A stretch of 28,747 nt of DNA from Symbiodinium natans (GCA_905221605.1 CAJNDS010002690.1:527284-556030); one strand, 5' to 3'. Shown: positions 8,957-18,549, counted from the first letter of the stretch. Program-made: numbers and translations. The notes: a model not told the origin generated them from the sequence alone.

Positions 8957-9642
8957 AATACCGTGCCCTGCGACAGACTTCGCTCGGAAAAGTGGAGCAC
9001 ATGGGGAGAGTTTTGCAGAAGTTCAGCCCGGACAACCATGAGTCCTTCGCAAAGCTCTTCCAGGACCGAAGTCCAGGGTCTCCTGCAGTTCTGTGGGCCA
9101 TGCGCGCACCTTTGCAGGTGTACACTGTGGATGGCGAAAAAGCTGAGGGACTGGCTGGGCGCTTTGCTGCCGCCACAGGCTCAGATGGAAGCGGTTCACC
9201 GCCAGCAGCGTGTACCAGCCTCGCAGCCAAGGCCAAGGGTGTGTTGCCTTCCTTGAAGCTGTCCACAAGATGCCGGCTGCACTCGGCGCAGCGAAGCTTG
9301 GAAAACTCCCTGAAGAGCGACGGGAACATCAAAACCCTGCTAGATGAGTTCGTTATGCGTTTGTCGTCACAAAACAGCAAGGACCCGGGCGGTTTCTGCA
9401 GGGCCATTGGCAACTCTCACAAGTTGTTAGCACAGTTCAGCGAGAAGGTGCAATCCCAGCTTGATTGTGTTCTGGGTCCGCAGATGAGCGCTCATTACGC
9501 GGCTCAAAGGTTTGACAGTTGCACGAACTGTCTGCAGAAATTGATATTGTGCATCTCTTCGGTTGTTCGATTTCTCTTGGACCTGGCAGCATTGAAGAAC
9601 GATAAATCAGCGTGGGCTGTGAAACTTCTAGCTGCAACCTGA
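8957..9642 (+). CDS. hAT-like transposase gene: RNase-H-fold core exon
   Basis: The frame runs from an acceptor in TTGCGCAG to a TGA at 9640-9642. It contains features of the hAT catalytic core: a C-x2-H motif (codons at 9271 and 9280, in CRLHSAQRSLENSL), followed by the I..LLDEFV helix, and, about 70 residues later, QRFDSCTNCLQKLI, which aligns with the RWNSTYDML segment of hAT transposases. Before these lies FSPDNHESFAKLF and YTVDGEKAEG. The assignment rests on motif order, not on a database match. The stop just after KLLAAT is probably in an intron that ends at an AG at 9688-9689. Confidence 0.5.
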
Positions 9643-9689
9643 CAGCGTATGATGTATGCCGGTTGGCTCTTGTTTGTCCGTAGTACTAG

Positions 9690-10244
9690 GGCTCTGTCCG
9701 GGAACATGACTCTGACGGCGAGGTACTGACGCCCAGCAACATTCGGCTGCTTGCACTGACGACGGAGTGGCTCAGCTTGGTGTCTCCATTCGTTCATGAG
9801 TACGACAGGGGCGCCGCAAAGTCAGAGTCCGCGCCGACCTCTTCCACAGCTCGCATATCCAACTGCTCCAGGTTGTGCGAGAATCTGAAGCAGGACGCTG
9901 TAGACTCACTTGTGCGGATGCTGCGTTCCAATGAATTACTGCTTGGGTTCACACAGGATCTCAATCGCACCTTTGCCTTCAAGTCCTTGGACGGCTCCAC
10001 CGCCCAACGGCCTCTGGTTCTCAATAGCAATTACACGTCCGGGTACCTTCAGATAGCCGAGCAGCAGATGAAAGCTTTGAGCATCTTAGCCTACAATGAT
10101 AAGAAAACTTCTTGCTGTGAGAACGCTTGGGCGTCTGCAATTCGCATGATAATAAGCTGCCCAAGGCAGCAGCTCGGACATTGCCGTGTACCAGGATGGT
10201 CGCCTATTGTTTCACTACGAAGGCTCGCGAACCCTAAACCCTAG
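9690..10244 (+). CDS. hAT-like transposase gene: exon(s) after the RNase-H core
   Basis: From 9690 the frame encodes GSVREHDSDGEVLTPSNIRL and then LALTTEWLSLVSPFVHEYDRG, SLVRMLRSNELLLGFTQDLN, and NSNYTSGYLQIAEQQMKALS, up to about 10105. Near there the protein-like character leaves this frame. A different frame at about 10180-10233 reads DIAVYQDGRLLFHYEGS, which looks like a short separate exon ending in front of the telomere-repeat intron. The open frame that continues to the TAG at 10242-10244 is therefore partly intronic. Bases 10077 onward recur after the N gap. Confidence 0.45.
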   Translation, partial: GSVREHDSDGEVLTPSNIRLLALTTEWLSLVSPFVHEYDRGAAKSESAPTSSTARISNCSRLCENLKQDAVDSLVRMLRSNELLLGFTQDLNRTFAFKSLDGSTAQRPLVLNSNYTSGYLQIAEQQMKALSILAYNDKKTSCCENAWASAIRMIISCPRQQLGHCRVPGWSPIVSLRRLANPKP

Positions 10245-10307
10245 ACCCTAGACCCTAAACCCTAAACTCTTAAACCCTAAACCCCAAACCCTCAACTAAA
10301 CCGCAGG
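10234..10307 (+). other. Intron made almost wholly of telomere heptamers
   Basis: Between the exon-like DGRLLFHYEGS segment and the exon starting at 10308 the sequence is CCCTAAACCCTAGACCCTAG-type repeat ending in AACCGCAG, a normal 3' splice site. The same intron follows the gap at 13905-13978. Comparable introns lie at 18780-18869 and 21494-21551. Confidence 0.65.
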
Positions 10308-10807
10308 CGTGCCCGACGAAGAGTATGCTGCTCTGCTGGCGCCCGAATTGGGGTCCATCAAGAACGTGTCGGACTTGTTTCTCGAGTCCGTGGAGACTTG
10401 GCATCAAGCTGGTGTTGGGTCTGCTCTGAGCCCCTTCGACGTGGTCTGGTGGACGGCCAACAGATCAGACTCCACCCTGTTCCTCGTCAGTCGGCAATGG
10501 CAAACTTGCTCTCATTCCCTGGCCGGTGGCGCCTTGCGCGAGCCTGCACGCACTAAGGCCCGAGGTGTTGGATCCTTTGGCCAAGCTGCTGCAGCTGGAC
10601 ACACACGTGCTGCGCGAAGAGTACCTCGTCGCACGACCCACGGCGGTCTTTCTTGCCAGGCGCTGGCCGAGATATGGTAGTAGAGGTTTAGCGCGTGAGG
10701 TGGAGCAGGCGGGTTGGGTGGTGCGCAGGTCTGAGAGAGCCTACTGGCCCACGACTATGCAGCGCTTTGATCGGTTGAAATCACTGAAAGCTGCCGTCCT
10801 TCACTGA
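10308..10807 (+). CDS. hAT-like transposase gene: exon with an internal frameshift
   Basis: After the acceptor at 10307 the frame reads PDEEYAALLAPELGSIKNVS and FLESVETWHQAGVGSALSPF to FDVVWWTANRSDSTLFLVS (about 10493). From there the protein-like frame shifts by one: NGKLALIPWPVAPCASLHAL, LRPEVLDPLAKLLQLDTHVL, REEYLVARPTAVFLARRWP, to a TGA at 10805-10807. The same shift is present in the repeat of this region after the gap, so it is not a random read error in one contig. It may be a real disabling mutation, a systematic error, or a missed splice event. WWTANRSDSTLF and the flanking residues are not a motif I recognise. Confidence 0.45.
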
Positions 10808-10891
10808 GACCACAGTCTGTGACATGGCATTTCCTTGGAGCACGGGCGTGTGTTTGTGCGTGTGTGCGCGTGGTATTTTCAGAGTTCTCAG

Positions 10892-12263
10892 GTTCGCTTC
10901 ATGCTAGCAATCTTCGATGCCACTTCGGAGATCGAGACCAGCTTTAGCACACTGCGGCTGTTTTCAGGCGCATGTTCATGTTCGATGCTCGTTGAGTTGT
11001 GCGCAAGCGATTGTGGCGGTTCTCCGTCTTGCAGGCTCCATCAAGGCCAGTATGTCAGAGGAAAACAGGAATTGCTATCTGAAAGTCTTCTGCGACTGCC
11101 CGGACCTGGACAAGGTGGTTTTTTTCTCAAAGGGCAATTACCAGCCATCCAGTCTTGGTTTCAAAATCCTGGACAAGTACCGGAAGCTTTATGGTGGGCA
11201 AGGTCGGAACACGAGACGGGACCGACTTCCACGAAAGTCCTTCTGCTCGAGGCTGAAATCCAAGGGCTTGGCGTCTTTCCAGAGACAGCGGGACGCACAG
11301 CGGCGTTCGCTGCAGCAGCCAGATGCCGAGGAAGGTCTGGAAGACCTTCAGCAAGTCGTTGACTCCGCAGCAAGACGGCGTGCCTCTCCTAAGCAAGAGA
11401 AGCTGCGGGCAATACTTCAGGCAAAAGCTGCGGAGCTCAAACAGGACTTCGTTCATGGTCCCGGTCATGGCATTGCCGCCAAGTTGTCAGAGCATGAAAG
11501 GAACGTGCTAAAGGACAAAGAGAAGCTCCAGAGGATAGAGATGAGACAATTGCACGAGCAGTTGGAAGAACTAGCCCCGGGACCCTGCACATTCGTCATC
11601 CTCGGTTCCTGTGTCCATTTGAAGACGCGTGCGAAGAAGCAGCTGGCCCGGGTATCTTCGTTTGCAGGTTCTGTGTTCTACAGTGCCTCGGAGTTCTTGA
11701 ATGGCGTAAGCCAGGAGGTTGCCATGGACTGCAAGCGGCTCGTGTGGGTGTGCGTGGAGCCGGAAACCTTCCAAAAGGTTTTGGGGCCCCAGAATGGCGT
11801 CGAGATTCCTGCGGCCGACGCCCAGGGAGAGTGTTGGAAGGAGGTTTCAATCATCCTGGCGACTCGCGTGCTTGGCGGGTATGTCGCCAGTGGGCAATGG
11901 CCGAGTCTACTTGCCAACCGACAGGACGCCTCTGTCCCCTCCCCGATCATCAGGCTTGGGGCAGCATACGCCCAGCCGCACAACATTTACATGTCCAAGC
12001 TGCCGGAAAAGCTGAAAGGATGTCTGAACCACCTCGATGCCATCCTGCGAGGTGGCCCCGAACAAGGGCATGTGCGCTGGGTTCTGCGAGGCAGCAAGAA
12101 AGAGTATCTGCCACTTGGCTGCAGTTTGGTTCGGCCAGGGTTTGTTCTTGCTCATTGTAGATGTGCGGGGTCCCTCCCCCCCCCCCTCCACTGCTACAGC
12201 GGTGACCGGCACGCCCGTCGCATTGCGGGGGGGGGGACCCCCCCCCCCCACAGCTACACCTGA
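10892..12263 (+). CDS. hAT-like transposase gene: C-terminal dimerisation region plus long extension
   Basis: Exon 10892-10967 encodes VRFMLAIFDATSEIETSFST and LRLFS. A GC-AG intron at 10968-11034 (67 bp) removes cleanly: the leftover G joins GC to give Gly, and the frame continues SIKASMSEENRNCYLKVFC. IETSFSxLRL followed by M-S-E-E-x-x-N-x-x-L-K-V is the layout of the hAT C-terminal dimerisation region. The frame then runs about 370 further residues: basic (RDRLPRKSFCSRLKSKG), a coiled-coil-like stretch (KLSEHERNVLKDKEKLQRIE) and a globular-looking part (LVWVCVEPETFQKVLGPQNG). Coding character fades near 12150, before the C-tracts; the first in-frame stop is 12261-12263. A transposon-derived, possibly decayed gene is the best reading. 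Confidence 0.55.
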
Positions 12264-12480
12264 TTTTGGGTGGTTTTTTATGGGCCGTGGTCTTATGTTA
12301 GCATATTTTGTTGGGCTTTGGCTTTTTGAGCCTTGCCAACATGGTCAAATGGGACGTAGCAGTGCGGGGGGGGGGAACCCCCCCCCACTGCTACAGCGGT
12401 GACCGGCACGCCCGTCGCATCGCGGGGCCCCCCCCCCCCCCCCGCCAAATCTACATTCGCAGCTCTCGGGCGACTTTTTT
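12161..12480. repeat. Paired G/C-tract hairpin elements
   Basis: The sequence CACTGCTACAGCGGTGACCG, continuing to a G-run, occurs at 12189 and again at 12386. A near-perfect palindrome lies at 12356-12394: GTAGCAGTG, about ten G, AA, about nine C, CACTGCTAC. A related half (C-run, CACAGCTAC) lies at 12241-12257. Such structures can form strong hairpins. The whole set recurs after the gap at about 15840-16160, with different C- and G-run lengths. Confidence 0.8.
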
Positions 12481-13389
12481 TTTGGTTTGGTTTTGTATCC
12501 TAATGTTGGACCTGCTTGAAGAATGTAACCCCGCCGCCCCGCAACAGACAAGGAGCCTGAATGAAACGAGCCCCCAAACAGTCAGGCAGGGAAGGGGTCA
12601 GGAAGTTTATTGAGTTGTGCACCTCTCAGCAGCTTTTGAGATATTTTGGGACCTCAAAACCATTAAAAAAAAACAGTCCCGCCCCGAAAACTTTTCATTA
12701 TAGCGAACCTCAAAACATAGGATGCCGAATAGCCGGAAAACTTTTCATAATAGCGTCCCCCTTGAATGCAGCCAAGGCCGCGCAAAACAGCCCTCATTCC
12801 GGTTTGGAAGGATGCGGCATCGAAGCAGAAGAGGCTTAAGAAGGTGCGGGGCAGGGTGGTTTCCTGGTGGGACTTCCTGAGTTGTCTCACGAAGCCATTT
12901 GGCAGCACTGGGCTCCCACCCCTAAAACCTAAAACCTAAACCCTAAACCCTAAACCCTAAACCCTAAACCCTAAACCCTAAACCCTAAACCCTAAACCCT
13001 AAACCCTAAACCCTAAACCCTAAACCCTAAACCCTAAACCCTCACCATGTGGAAGATTGTCGCTGATCGTTGATGGTTTTGTCATGTTTCGGATCAGATT
13101 TTGATTTGTTTTGCTTCGGAGGGATTAAACCCTAAACCCTAAACCCGAAACCCGAAACCCTAAACCCTAGACAGGTGGCTTTGACCCACTTCGATGTGTG
13201 CGCGCACTAGTCGTGGGGAATCGACCTGGCGCTCAGGAAGGAAACAAAGGAGAAGCGCAACTTATGACATCCTCTGCTCTAGCAAGCTCTATAGTGCATG
13301 TGCTGTTGCAACCACTCTGTGCTTTGCATTTTCTCCGATGCATTCTCAGGTTCACTGTTGGTTTGCTCCTAGAGGTTTGGGTCCTGGCG
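12481..13389. other. Intergenic region with a clean telomeric array
   Basis: 12686-12705 and 12736-12755 are a near-identical 20-base direct repeat (GAAAACTTTTCATTATAGCG; one base differs) at 50-bp spacing. 12918-13042 is an almost perfect CCCTAAA array, far cleaner than elsewhere, and 13128-13170 is a shorter one. A 92-codon open frame at 12561-12839 lacks convincing protein character. The segment lies between the hAT-like gene and the next gene. Confidence 0.7.
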
Positions 13390-13647
13390 ATGTCAAGGCG
13401 CAGGTCCGGCGCCAAGAAGCCCGAGGCCGACGCGGCGGGGGCCATGCCGGCTCCTGCTGAGCCTGATGCTTGGCGGGAGTTGCGGCAGTGCGTGGATCGC
13501 TTGAAGCAATCCAAGATGTGGGTCGAGAGCGGCGCCGAGCCACTCCCGGTGAGCGGCGTGACAGCGCTGGCCGCTGACTGGCGTGGCAGTGACATTCCAC
13601 AGGATGCTTTGTGCCCGGGCTCTGACTTAATACAATTTTTGGCAAAA
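13390..13647 (+). CDS. 5' part of the long unknown gene, cut off by the gap
   Basis: An ATG at 13390 opens MSRRRSGAKKPEADAAGAMP, followed by DAWRELRQCVDRLKQSKMW and a Pro/Gly-containing segment to the N run at 13648. It is the same exon as 17071 onward, apart from single-base differences in the last 15 bases (a T/A run). If the two flanks are unmerged overlapping contigs, this is not a second gene but the same one. Confidence 0.6.
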
Positions 13648-13747
13648 NNNNNNNNNNNNNNNNNNNNNNNNNNNNNNNNNNNNNNNNNNNNNNNNNNNNN
13701 NNNNNNNNNNNNNNNNNNNNNNNNNNNNNNNNNNNNNNNNNNNNNNN
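13648..13747. other. Assembly gap of exactly 100 N
   Basis: One hundred N, the conventional length for a gap of unknown size. The flanks are near-identical: 10077-13647 on the left matches 13748-17328 on the right, with both matches ending at the gap edges. See the corresponding finding. Confidence 0.99.
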
Positions 13748-13978
13748 TTGAGCATCTTAGCCTACAATGATAAGAAAACTTCTTGCTGTGAGAACGCTTG
13801 GGCGTCTGCAATTCGCATGATAATAAGCTGCCCAAGGCAGCAGCTCGGACATTGCCGTGTACCAGGATGGTCGCCTATTGTTTCACTACGAAGGCTCGCG
13901 AACCCTAAACCCTAGACCCTAGACCCTAAACCCTAAACTCTTAAACCCTAAACCCCAAACCCTCAACTAAACCGCAGG

Positions 13979-14486
13979 CGTGCCCGACGAAGAGTATGCT
14001 GCTCTGCTGGCGCCCGAATTGGGGTCCATCAAGAACGTGTCGGACTTGTTTCTCGAGTCCGTGGAGACTTGGCATCAAGCTGGTGTTGGGTCTGCTCTGA
14101 GCCCCTTCGACGTGGTCTGGTGGACGGCCAACAGATCAGACTCCACCCTGTTCCTCGTCAGTCGGCAATGGCAAACTTGCTCTCATTCCCTGGCCGGTGG
14201 CGCCTTGCGCGAGCCTGCACGCACTAAGGCCCGAGGTGTTGGATCCTTTGGCCAAGCTGCTGCAGCTGGACACACACGTGCTGCGCTGCTGCGCGAAGAG
14301 TACCTCGTCGCACGACCCACGGCGGTCTTTCTTGCCAGGCGCTGGCCGAGATATGGTAGTAGAGGTTTAGCGCGTGAGGTGGAGCAGGCGGGTTGGGTGG
14401 TGCGCAGGTCTGAGAGAGCCTACTGGCCCATGACTATGCAGCGCTTTGATCGGTTGAAATCACTGAAAGCTGCCGTCCTTCACTGA
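13979..14486 (+). CDS. Second copy of the frameshifted hAT-like exon
   Basis: Matches 10308-10807. An 8-base insertion (CTGCGCTG, duplicating the neighbouring CTGCG) near 14285 makes one frame run unbroken across the whole exon. However, the middle of that frame (SRQWQTCSHSLAGGALREPA) is the out-of-frame translation; the protein-like version is NGKLALIPWPVAPC in another frame. So the insertion adds a second shift and does not restore the protein. Confidence 0.45.
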
Positions 14487-14570
14487 GACCACAGTCTGTG
14501 ACATGGCATTTCCTTGGAGCACGGGCGTGTGTTTGTGCGTGTGTGCGCGTGGTATTTTCAGAGTTCTCAG

Positions 14571-15943
14571 GTTCGCTTCATGCTAGCAATCTTCGATGCC
14601 ACTTCGGAGATCGAGACCAGCTTTAGCACACTGCGGCTGTTTTCAGGCGCATGTTCATGTTCGATGCTCGTTGAGTTGTGCGCAAGCGATTGTGGCGGTT
14701 CTCCGTCTTGCAGGCTCCATCAAGGCCAGTATGTCAGAGGAAAACAGGAATTGCTATCTGAAAGTCTTCTGCGACTGCCCGGACCTGGACAAGGTGGTTT
14801 TTTTCTCAAAGGGCAATTACCAGCCATCCAGTCTTGGTTTCAAAATCCTGGACAAGTACCGGAAGCTTTATGGTGGGCAAGGTCGGAACACGAGACGGGA
14901 CCGACTTCCACGAAAGTCCTTCTGCTCGAGGCTGAAATCCAAGGGCTTGGCGTCTTTCCAGAGACAGCGGGACGCACAGCGGCGTTCGCTGCAGCAGCCA
15001 GATGCCGAGGAAGGTCTGGAAGACCTTCAGCAAGTCGTTGACTCCGCAGCAAGACGGCGTGCCTCTCCTAAGCAAGAGAAGCTGCGGGCAATACTTCAGG
15101 CAAAAGCTGCGGAGCTCAAACAGGACTTCGTTCATGGTCCCGGTCATGGCATTGCCGCCAAGTTGTCAGAGCATGAAAGGAACGTGCTAAAGGACAAAGA
15201 GAAGCTCCAGAGGATAGAGATGAGACAATTGCACGAGCAGTTGGAAGAACTAGCCCCGGGACCCTGCACATTCGTCATCCTCGGTTCCTGTGTCCATTTG
15301 AAGACGCGTGCGAAGAAGCAGCTGGCCCGGGTATCTTCGTTTGCAGGTTCTGTGTTCTACAGTGCCTCGGAGTTCTTGAATGGCGTAAGCCAGGAGGTTG
15401 CCATGGACTGCAAGCGGCTCGTGTGGGTGTGCGTGGAGCCGGAAACCTTCCAAAAGGTTTTTGGGGCCCCAGAATGGCGTCGAGATTCCTGCGGCCGACG
15501 CCCAGGGAGAGTGTTGGAAGGAGGTTTCAATCATCCTGGCGACTCGCGTGCTTGGCGGGTATGTCGCCAGTGGGCAATGGCCGAGTCTACTTGCCAACCG
15601 ACAGGACGCCTCTGTCCCCTCCCCGATCATCAGGCTTGGGGCAGCATACGCCCAGCCGCACAACATTTACATGTCCAAGCTGCCGGAAAAGCTGAAAGGA
15701 TGTCTGAACCACCTCGATGCCATCCTGCGAGGTGGCCCCGAACAAGGGCATGTGCGCTGGGTTCTGCGAGGCAGCAAGAAAGAGTATCTGCCACTTGGCT
15801 GCAGTTTGGTTCGGCCAGGGTTTGTTCTTGCTCATTGTAGATGGGCGGGGTCCCTCCCCCCCCCCCCCCACTGCTACAGCGGTGACCGGCACGCCCGTCG
15901 CATTGCGGGGGGGGGGACCCCCCCCCCCCACAGCTACACCTGA
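14571..15943 (+). CDS. Second copy of the hAT C-terminal region and extension, with a frameshift
   Basis: Matches 10892-12263, including the 67-bp GC-AG intron (14647-14713). A run of five T near 15460, four in the first copy, shifts the frame after PETFQKV. The protein-like continuation (LGPQNGVEIPAADAQGECWK, then VSIILATRVLGGYVASGQWP) resumes in a neighbouring frame and reads on to a stop at 15941-15943. The first copy, which is open throughout, is therefore the better gene model. Confidence 0.5.
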
Positions 15944-17070
15944 TTTTGGGTGGTTTTTTATGGGCCGTGGTCTTATGTTAGCATATTTTGTTGGGCTTTG
16001 GCTTTTTGAGCCTTGCCAACATGGTCAAATGGGACGTAGCAGTGCGGGGGGGGGGAACCCCCCCCCACTGCTACAGCGGTGACCGGCACGCCCGTCGCAT
16101 CGCGGGGCCCCCCCCCCCCCCCGCCAAATCTACATTCGCAGCTCTCGGGCGACTTTTTTTTTTTGGTTTGGTTTTGTTTCCTAATGTTGGACCTGCTTGA
16201 AGAATGTAACCCCGCCGCCCCGCAACAGACAAGGAGCCTGAATGAAACGAGCCCCCAAACAGTCAGGCAGGGAAGGGGTCAGGAAGTATATTGAGTTGTG
16301 CACCTCTCAGCAGCTTTTGAGATATTTTGGGACCTCAAAACCATTAAAAAAAAACAGTCCCGCCCCGAAAACTTTTCATTATAGCGAACCTCAAAACATA
16401 GGATGCCGAATAGCCGGAAAACTTTTCATAATAGCGTCCCCCTTGAATGCAGCCAAGGCCGCGCAAAACAGCCCTCATTCCGGTTTGGAAGGATGCGGCA
16501 TCGAAGCAGAAGAGGCTTAAGAAGGTGCGGGGCAGGGTGGTTTCCTGGTGGGACTTCCTGAGTTGTCTCACGAAGCCATTTGGCAGCACTGGGCTCCCAC
16601 CCCTAAAACCTAAAACCTAAACCCTAAACCCTAAACCCTAAACCCTAAACCCTAAACCCTAAACCCTAAACCCTAAACCCTAAACCCTAAACCCTAAACC
16701 CTAAACCCTAAACCCTAAACCCTCACCATGTGGAAGATTGTCGCTGATCGTTGATGGTTTTGTCATGTTTCGGATCAGATTTTGATTTGTTTTGCTTCGG
16801 AGGGATTAAACCCTAAACCCTAAACCCGAAACCCGAAACCCTAAACCCTAGACAGGTGGCTTTGACCCACTTCGATGTGTGCGCGCACTAGTCGTGGGGA
16901 ATCGACCTGGCGCTCAGGAAGGAAACAAAGGAGAAGCGCAACTTATGACATCCTCTGCTCTAGCAAGCTCTATAGTGCATGTGCTGTTGCAACCACTCTG
17001 TGCTTTGCATTTTCTCCGATGCATTCTCAGGTTCACTGTTGGTTTGCTCCTAGAGGTTTGGGTCCTGGCG

Positions 17071-17824
17071 ATGTCAAGGCGCAGGTCCGGCGCCAAGAAG
17101 CCCGAGGCCGACGCGGCGGGGGCCATGCCGGCTCCTGCTGAGCCTGATGCTTGGCGGGAGTTGCGGCAGTGCGTGGATCGCTTGAAGCAATCCAAGATGT
17201 GGGTCGAGAGCGGCGCCGAGCCACTCCCGGTGAGCGGCGTGACAGCGCTGGCCGCTGACTGGCGTGGCAGTGACATTCCACAGGATGCTTTGTGCCCGGG
17301 CTCTGACTTAATACATTTTTTGGCAAAACCTGAAGCCTTTTTTGGCCAAACCCGGAACCACATCCCTGAACTCTTTTGCGCATAGACCAACCAGGAATCC
17401 GCAGGGCTGCGGCGTGCTCGGAGATTTGCAGTGGTCGTGCCCCGGTCCAGCCGGCGCCGGGGTGGGCCTGCGTGACATCTCGGCCAGCCGTGAGTTTTGG
17501 TACAAGGGCGACAACCCGCCCGAGCTGCCGGAAACGATGGTGCTGTTCACAGATGACAGTGCAAGGCTCGGGTTTAACGTTTCAGGGCTTGAGTTCCAGC
17601 CCTGCACACCTAATAACGTTTCAGGGCTTGGGTTCCAGCCCTGCACACCTAACCATTGCAGGGGGGACTTGACACCCGTGTCGCGGGTAGTCCAACTTGC
17701 TGCCTTCATCTTTGAGTGGGATGCGGCAGTGGCAGCCGGCGAGGAGCGAGCCAAGCTGTTCGCTGCGCGTGCAGCCGCTGCTGGGAGAAAGGGTTTAGGC
17801 CTACTGCACGAGGGTTGTTTTTAA
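17071..17824 (+). CDS. Long unknown gene: first three exons
   Basis: The ATG at 17071 starts MSRRRSGAKKPEADAAGAMP. The first exon ends near 17298-17330, where coding character fades. Exon 2 starts at 17405 after CCGCAG (GCGVLGDLQWSCPGPAGAG, then REFWYKGDNPPELPETMVLF) and ends at 17565. The next 96 bases begin GC and end AG and fit a GC-AG intron, but also read in frame without a stop. Exon 3 from 17662 encodes DLTPVSRVVQLAAFIFEWDA and a helical Ala/Arg-rich stretch, ending near 17792 at AAAGG/GTTTAG; the open frame stops at 17824. I recognise no domain. The short basic N-terminus has no signal peptide. Confidence 0.55.
17576..17653. repeat. 39-bp tandem pair within a probable GC-AG intron
   Basis: Two adjacent 39-base copies, 17576-17614 and 17615-17653, contain AACGTTTCAGGGCTTG and CCAGCCCTGCACACCTAA and differ at two or three bases. 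Each is 13 codons and in frame (NVSGLEFQPCTPN), so if the segment is not removed it would add a short peptide repeat. Confidence 0.85.
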
Positions 17825-17886
17825 TTTCTAATAAGGTTGGAGCAGTCCCGAATTTTGAGGCTCACCGCTTCAGCTTCATTCGGGCC

Positions 17887-17968
17887 AGCTCAGACTCGGT
17901 GGAGTCTTGGTGGCTTGTTCATCGCCGCGGAGAGGAAGTAATACGAACCTCGAGCGAGGCACTGAAAG
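17887..17968 (+). CDS. Long unknown gene: short exon
   Basis: After the AG of GGGCCAG the frame encodes SSDSVESWWLVHRRGEEVIR and TSSEALK, then meets a GTTTCGG donor. Acidic/basic composition and a Trp pair support coding. It sits between exon 3 (ending about 17792) and further candidate exons, and is probably part of the same transcript. Confidence 0.4.
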
Positions 17969-18223
17969 GGTTTCGGCTTGGAAGTGTCCTAATTTCTCGG
18001 GGGGGCAGGGGGGAGCTCCCCTCTCATCTCCTCTCCCCATCCCCTCTTCCCTCTCCCCTGTAACAACTCCAAGACAGACACATATGCAAAACACCGAAAA
18101 ACACAGATAAATCACAAAGGAATTCAGTCCAGAAATTCAGGTTATCAGTTTAGGGTACAGGCTCGGGTTCCTGCTACCAGCGTTTCCCACCGCCGCGGCC
18201 AGGAGGGGAATCATTTCTCCTGC

Positions 18224-18503
18224 AGGTTGGCAGATCGTCTCTTCATGCCCCTCGTCAGCATGTGGCCTTGCCTTCGCTTGCCATGCACCCGCGGCTTGTG
18301 ACACAAGCTCAAGCCAAGGCTACAGAAACTTCACGAATCGCTCGGTAAGCCTTCGGGCCCGGGCGACCTCTTCGAGGAGTTCCAGGCAGCAGTGAGCTGA
18401 GGATGTCAAATCTGCTGTTGGGTTTACCTGACAGGCCCGGCTCAGGGACAGGAAGCTGAGCTTTGCCCACGTAGACAGCAAGGCTGGGCAGTCAAAGAGT
18501 TAA
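18224..18503 (+). CDS. Long unknown gene: two tentative exons
   Basis: 18224-18343 follows CTCCTGCAG, encodes VGRSSLHAPRQHVALPSLA and HPRLVTQAQAKATETSRIA, and ends at a strong GTAAGCC donor. 18437-18500 follows CTGACAG and encodes ARLRDRKLSFAHVDSKAGQS. Both have good flanking splice signals but are short, and the first is open in more than one frame. The rest of 17969-18540 shows C/T-rich and unremarkable intron-like sequence. Confidence 0.25.
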
Positions 18504-18549
18504 ATACCTAAAATTTAAAAACTCCCTAAACCCAGAGCTTCTGTGGCAG

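Larger units (their letters stand above)
13748..17328. repeat. Near-identical second copy of 10077-13647 (probable unmerged contig overlap)
   Basis: The offset is 3671 at the start, 3679 after an 8-base insertion near 14285, one more after an extra T near 15460, and 3681 by 16880. I saw only about a dozen substitutions or run-length differences in 3.57 kb, mostly in homopolymers. Introns, the clean telomeric array (16599-16723) and the hairpins are all copied. A recent tandem duplication would not be expected to begin and end exactly at a gap, so an artefact is preferred. Confidence 0.93.

Noticed and set aside
12561-12839. 92-codon open frame (MKRAPKQSGREGVRK...) present in both contig copies
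   Set aside because: Both copies are probably the same DNA, so conservation means nothing, and the translation spans short direct repeats with no protein-like pattern.
12918-13042. True chromosome end
   Set aside because: The CCCTAAA array is clean but internal, flanked by unique sequence on both sides, so it is an interstitial telomeric repeat.
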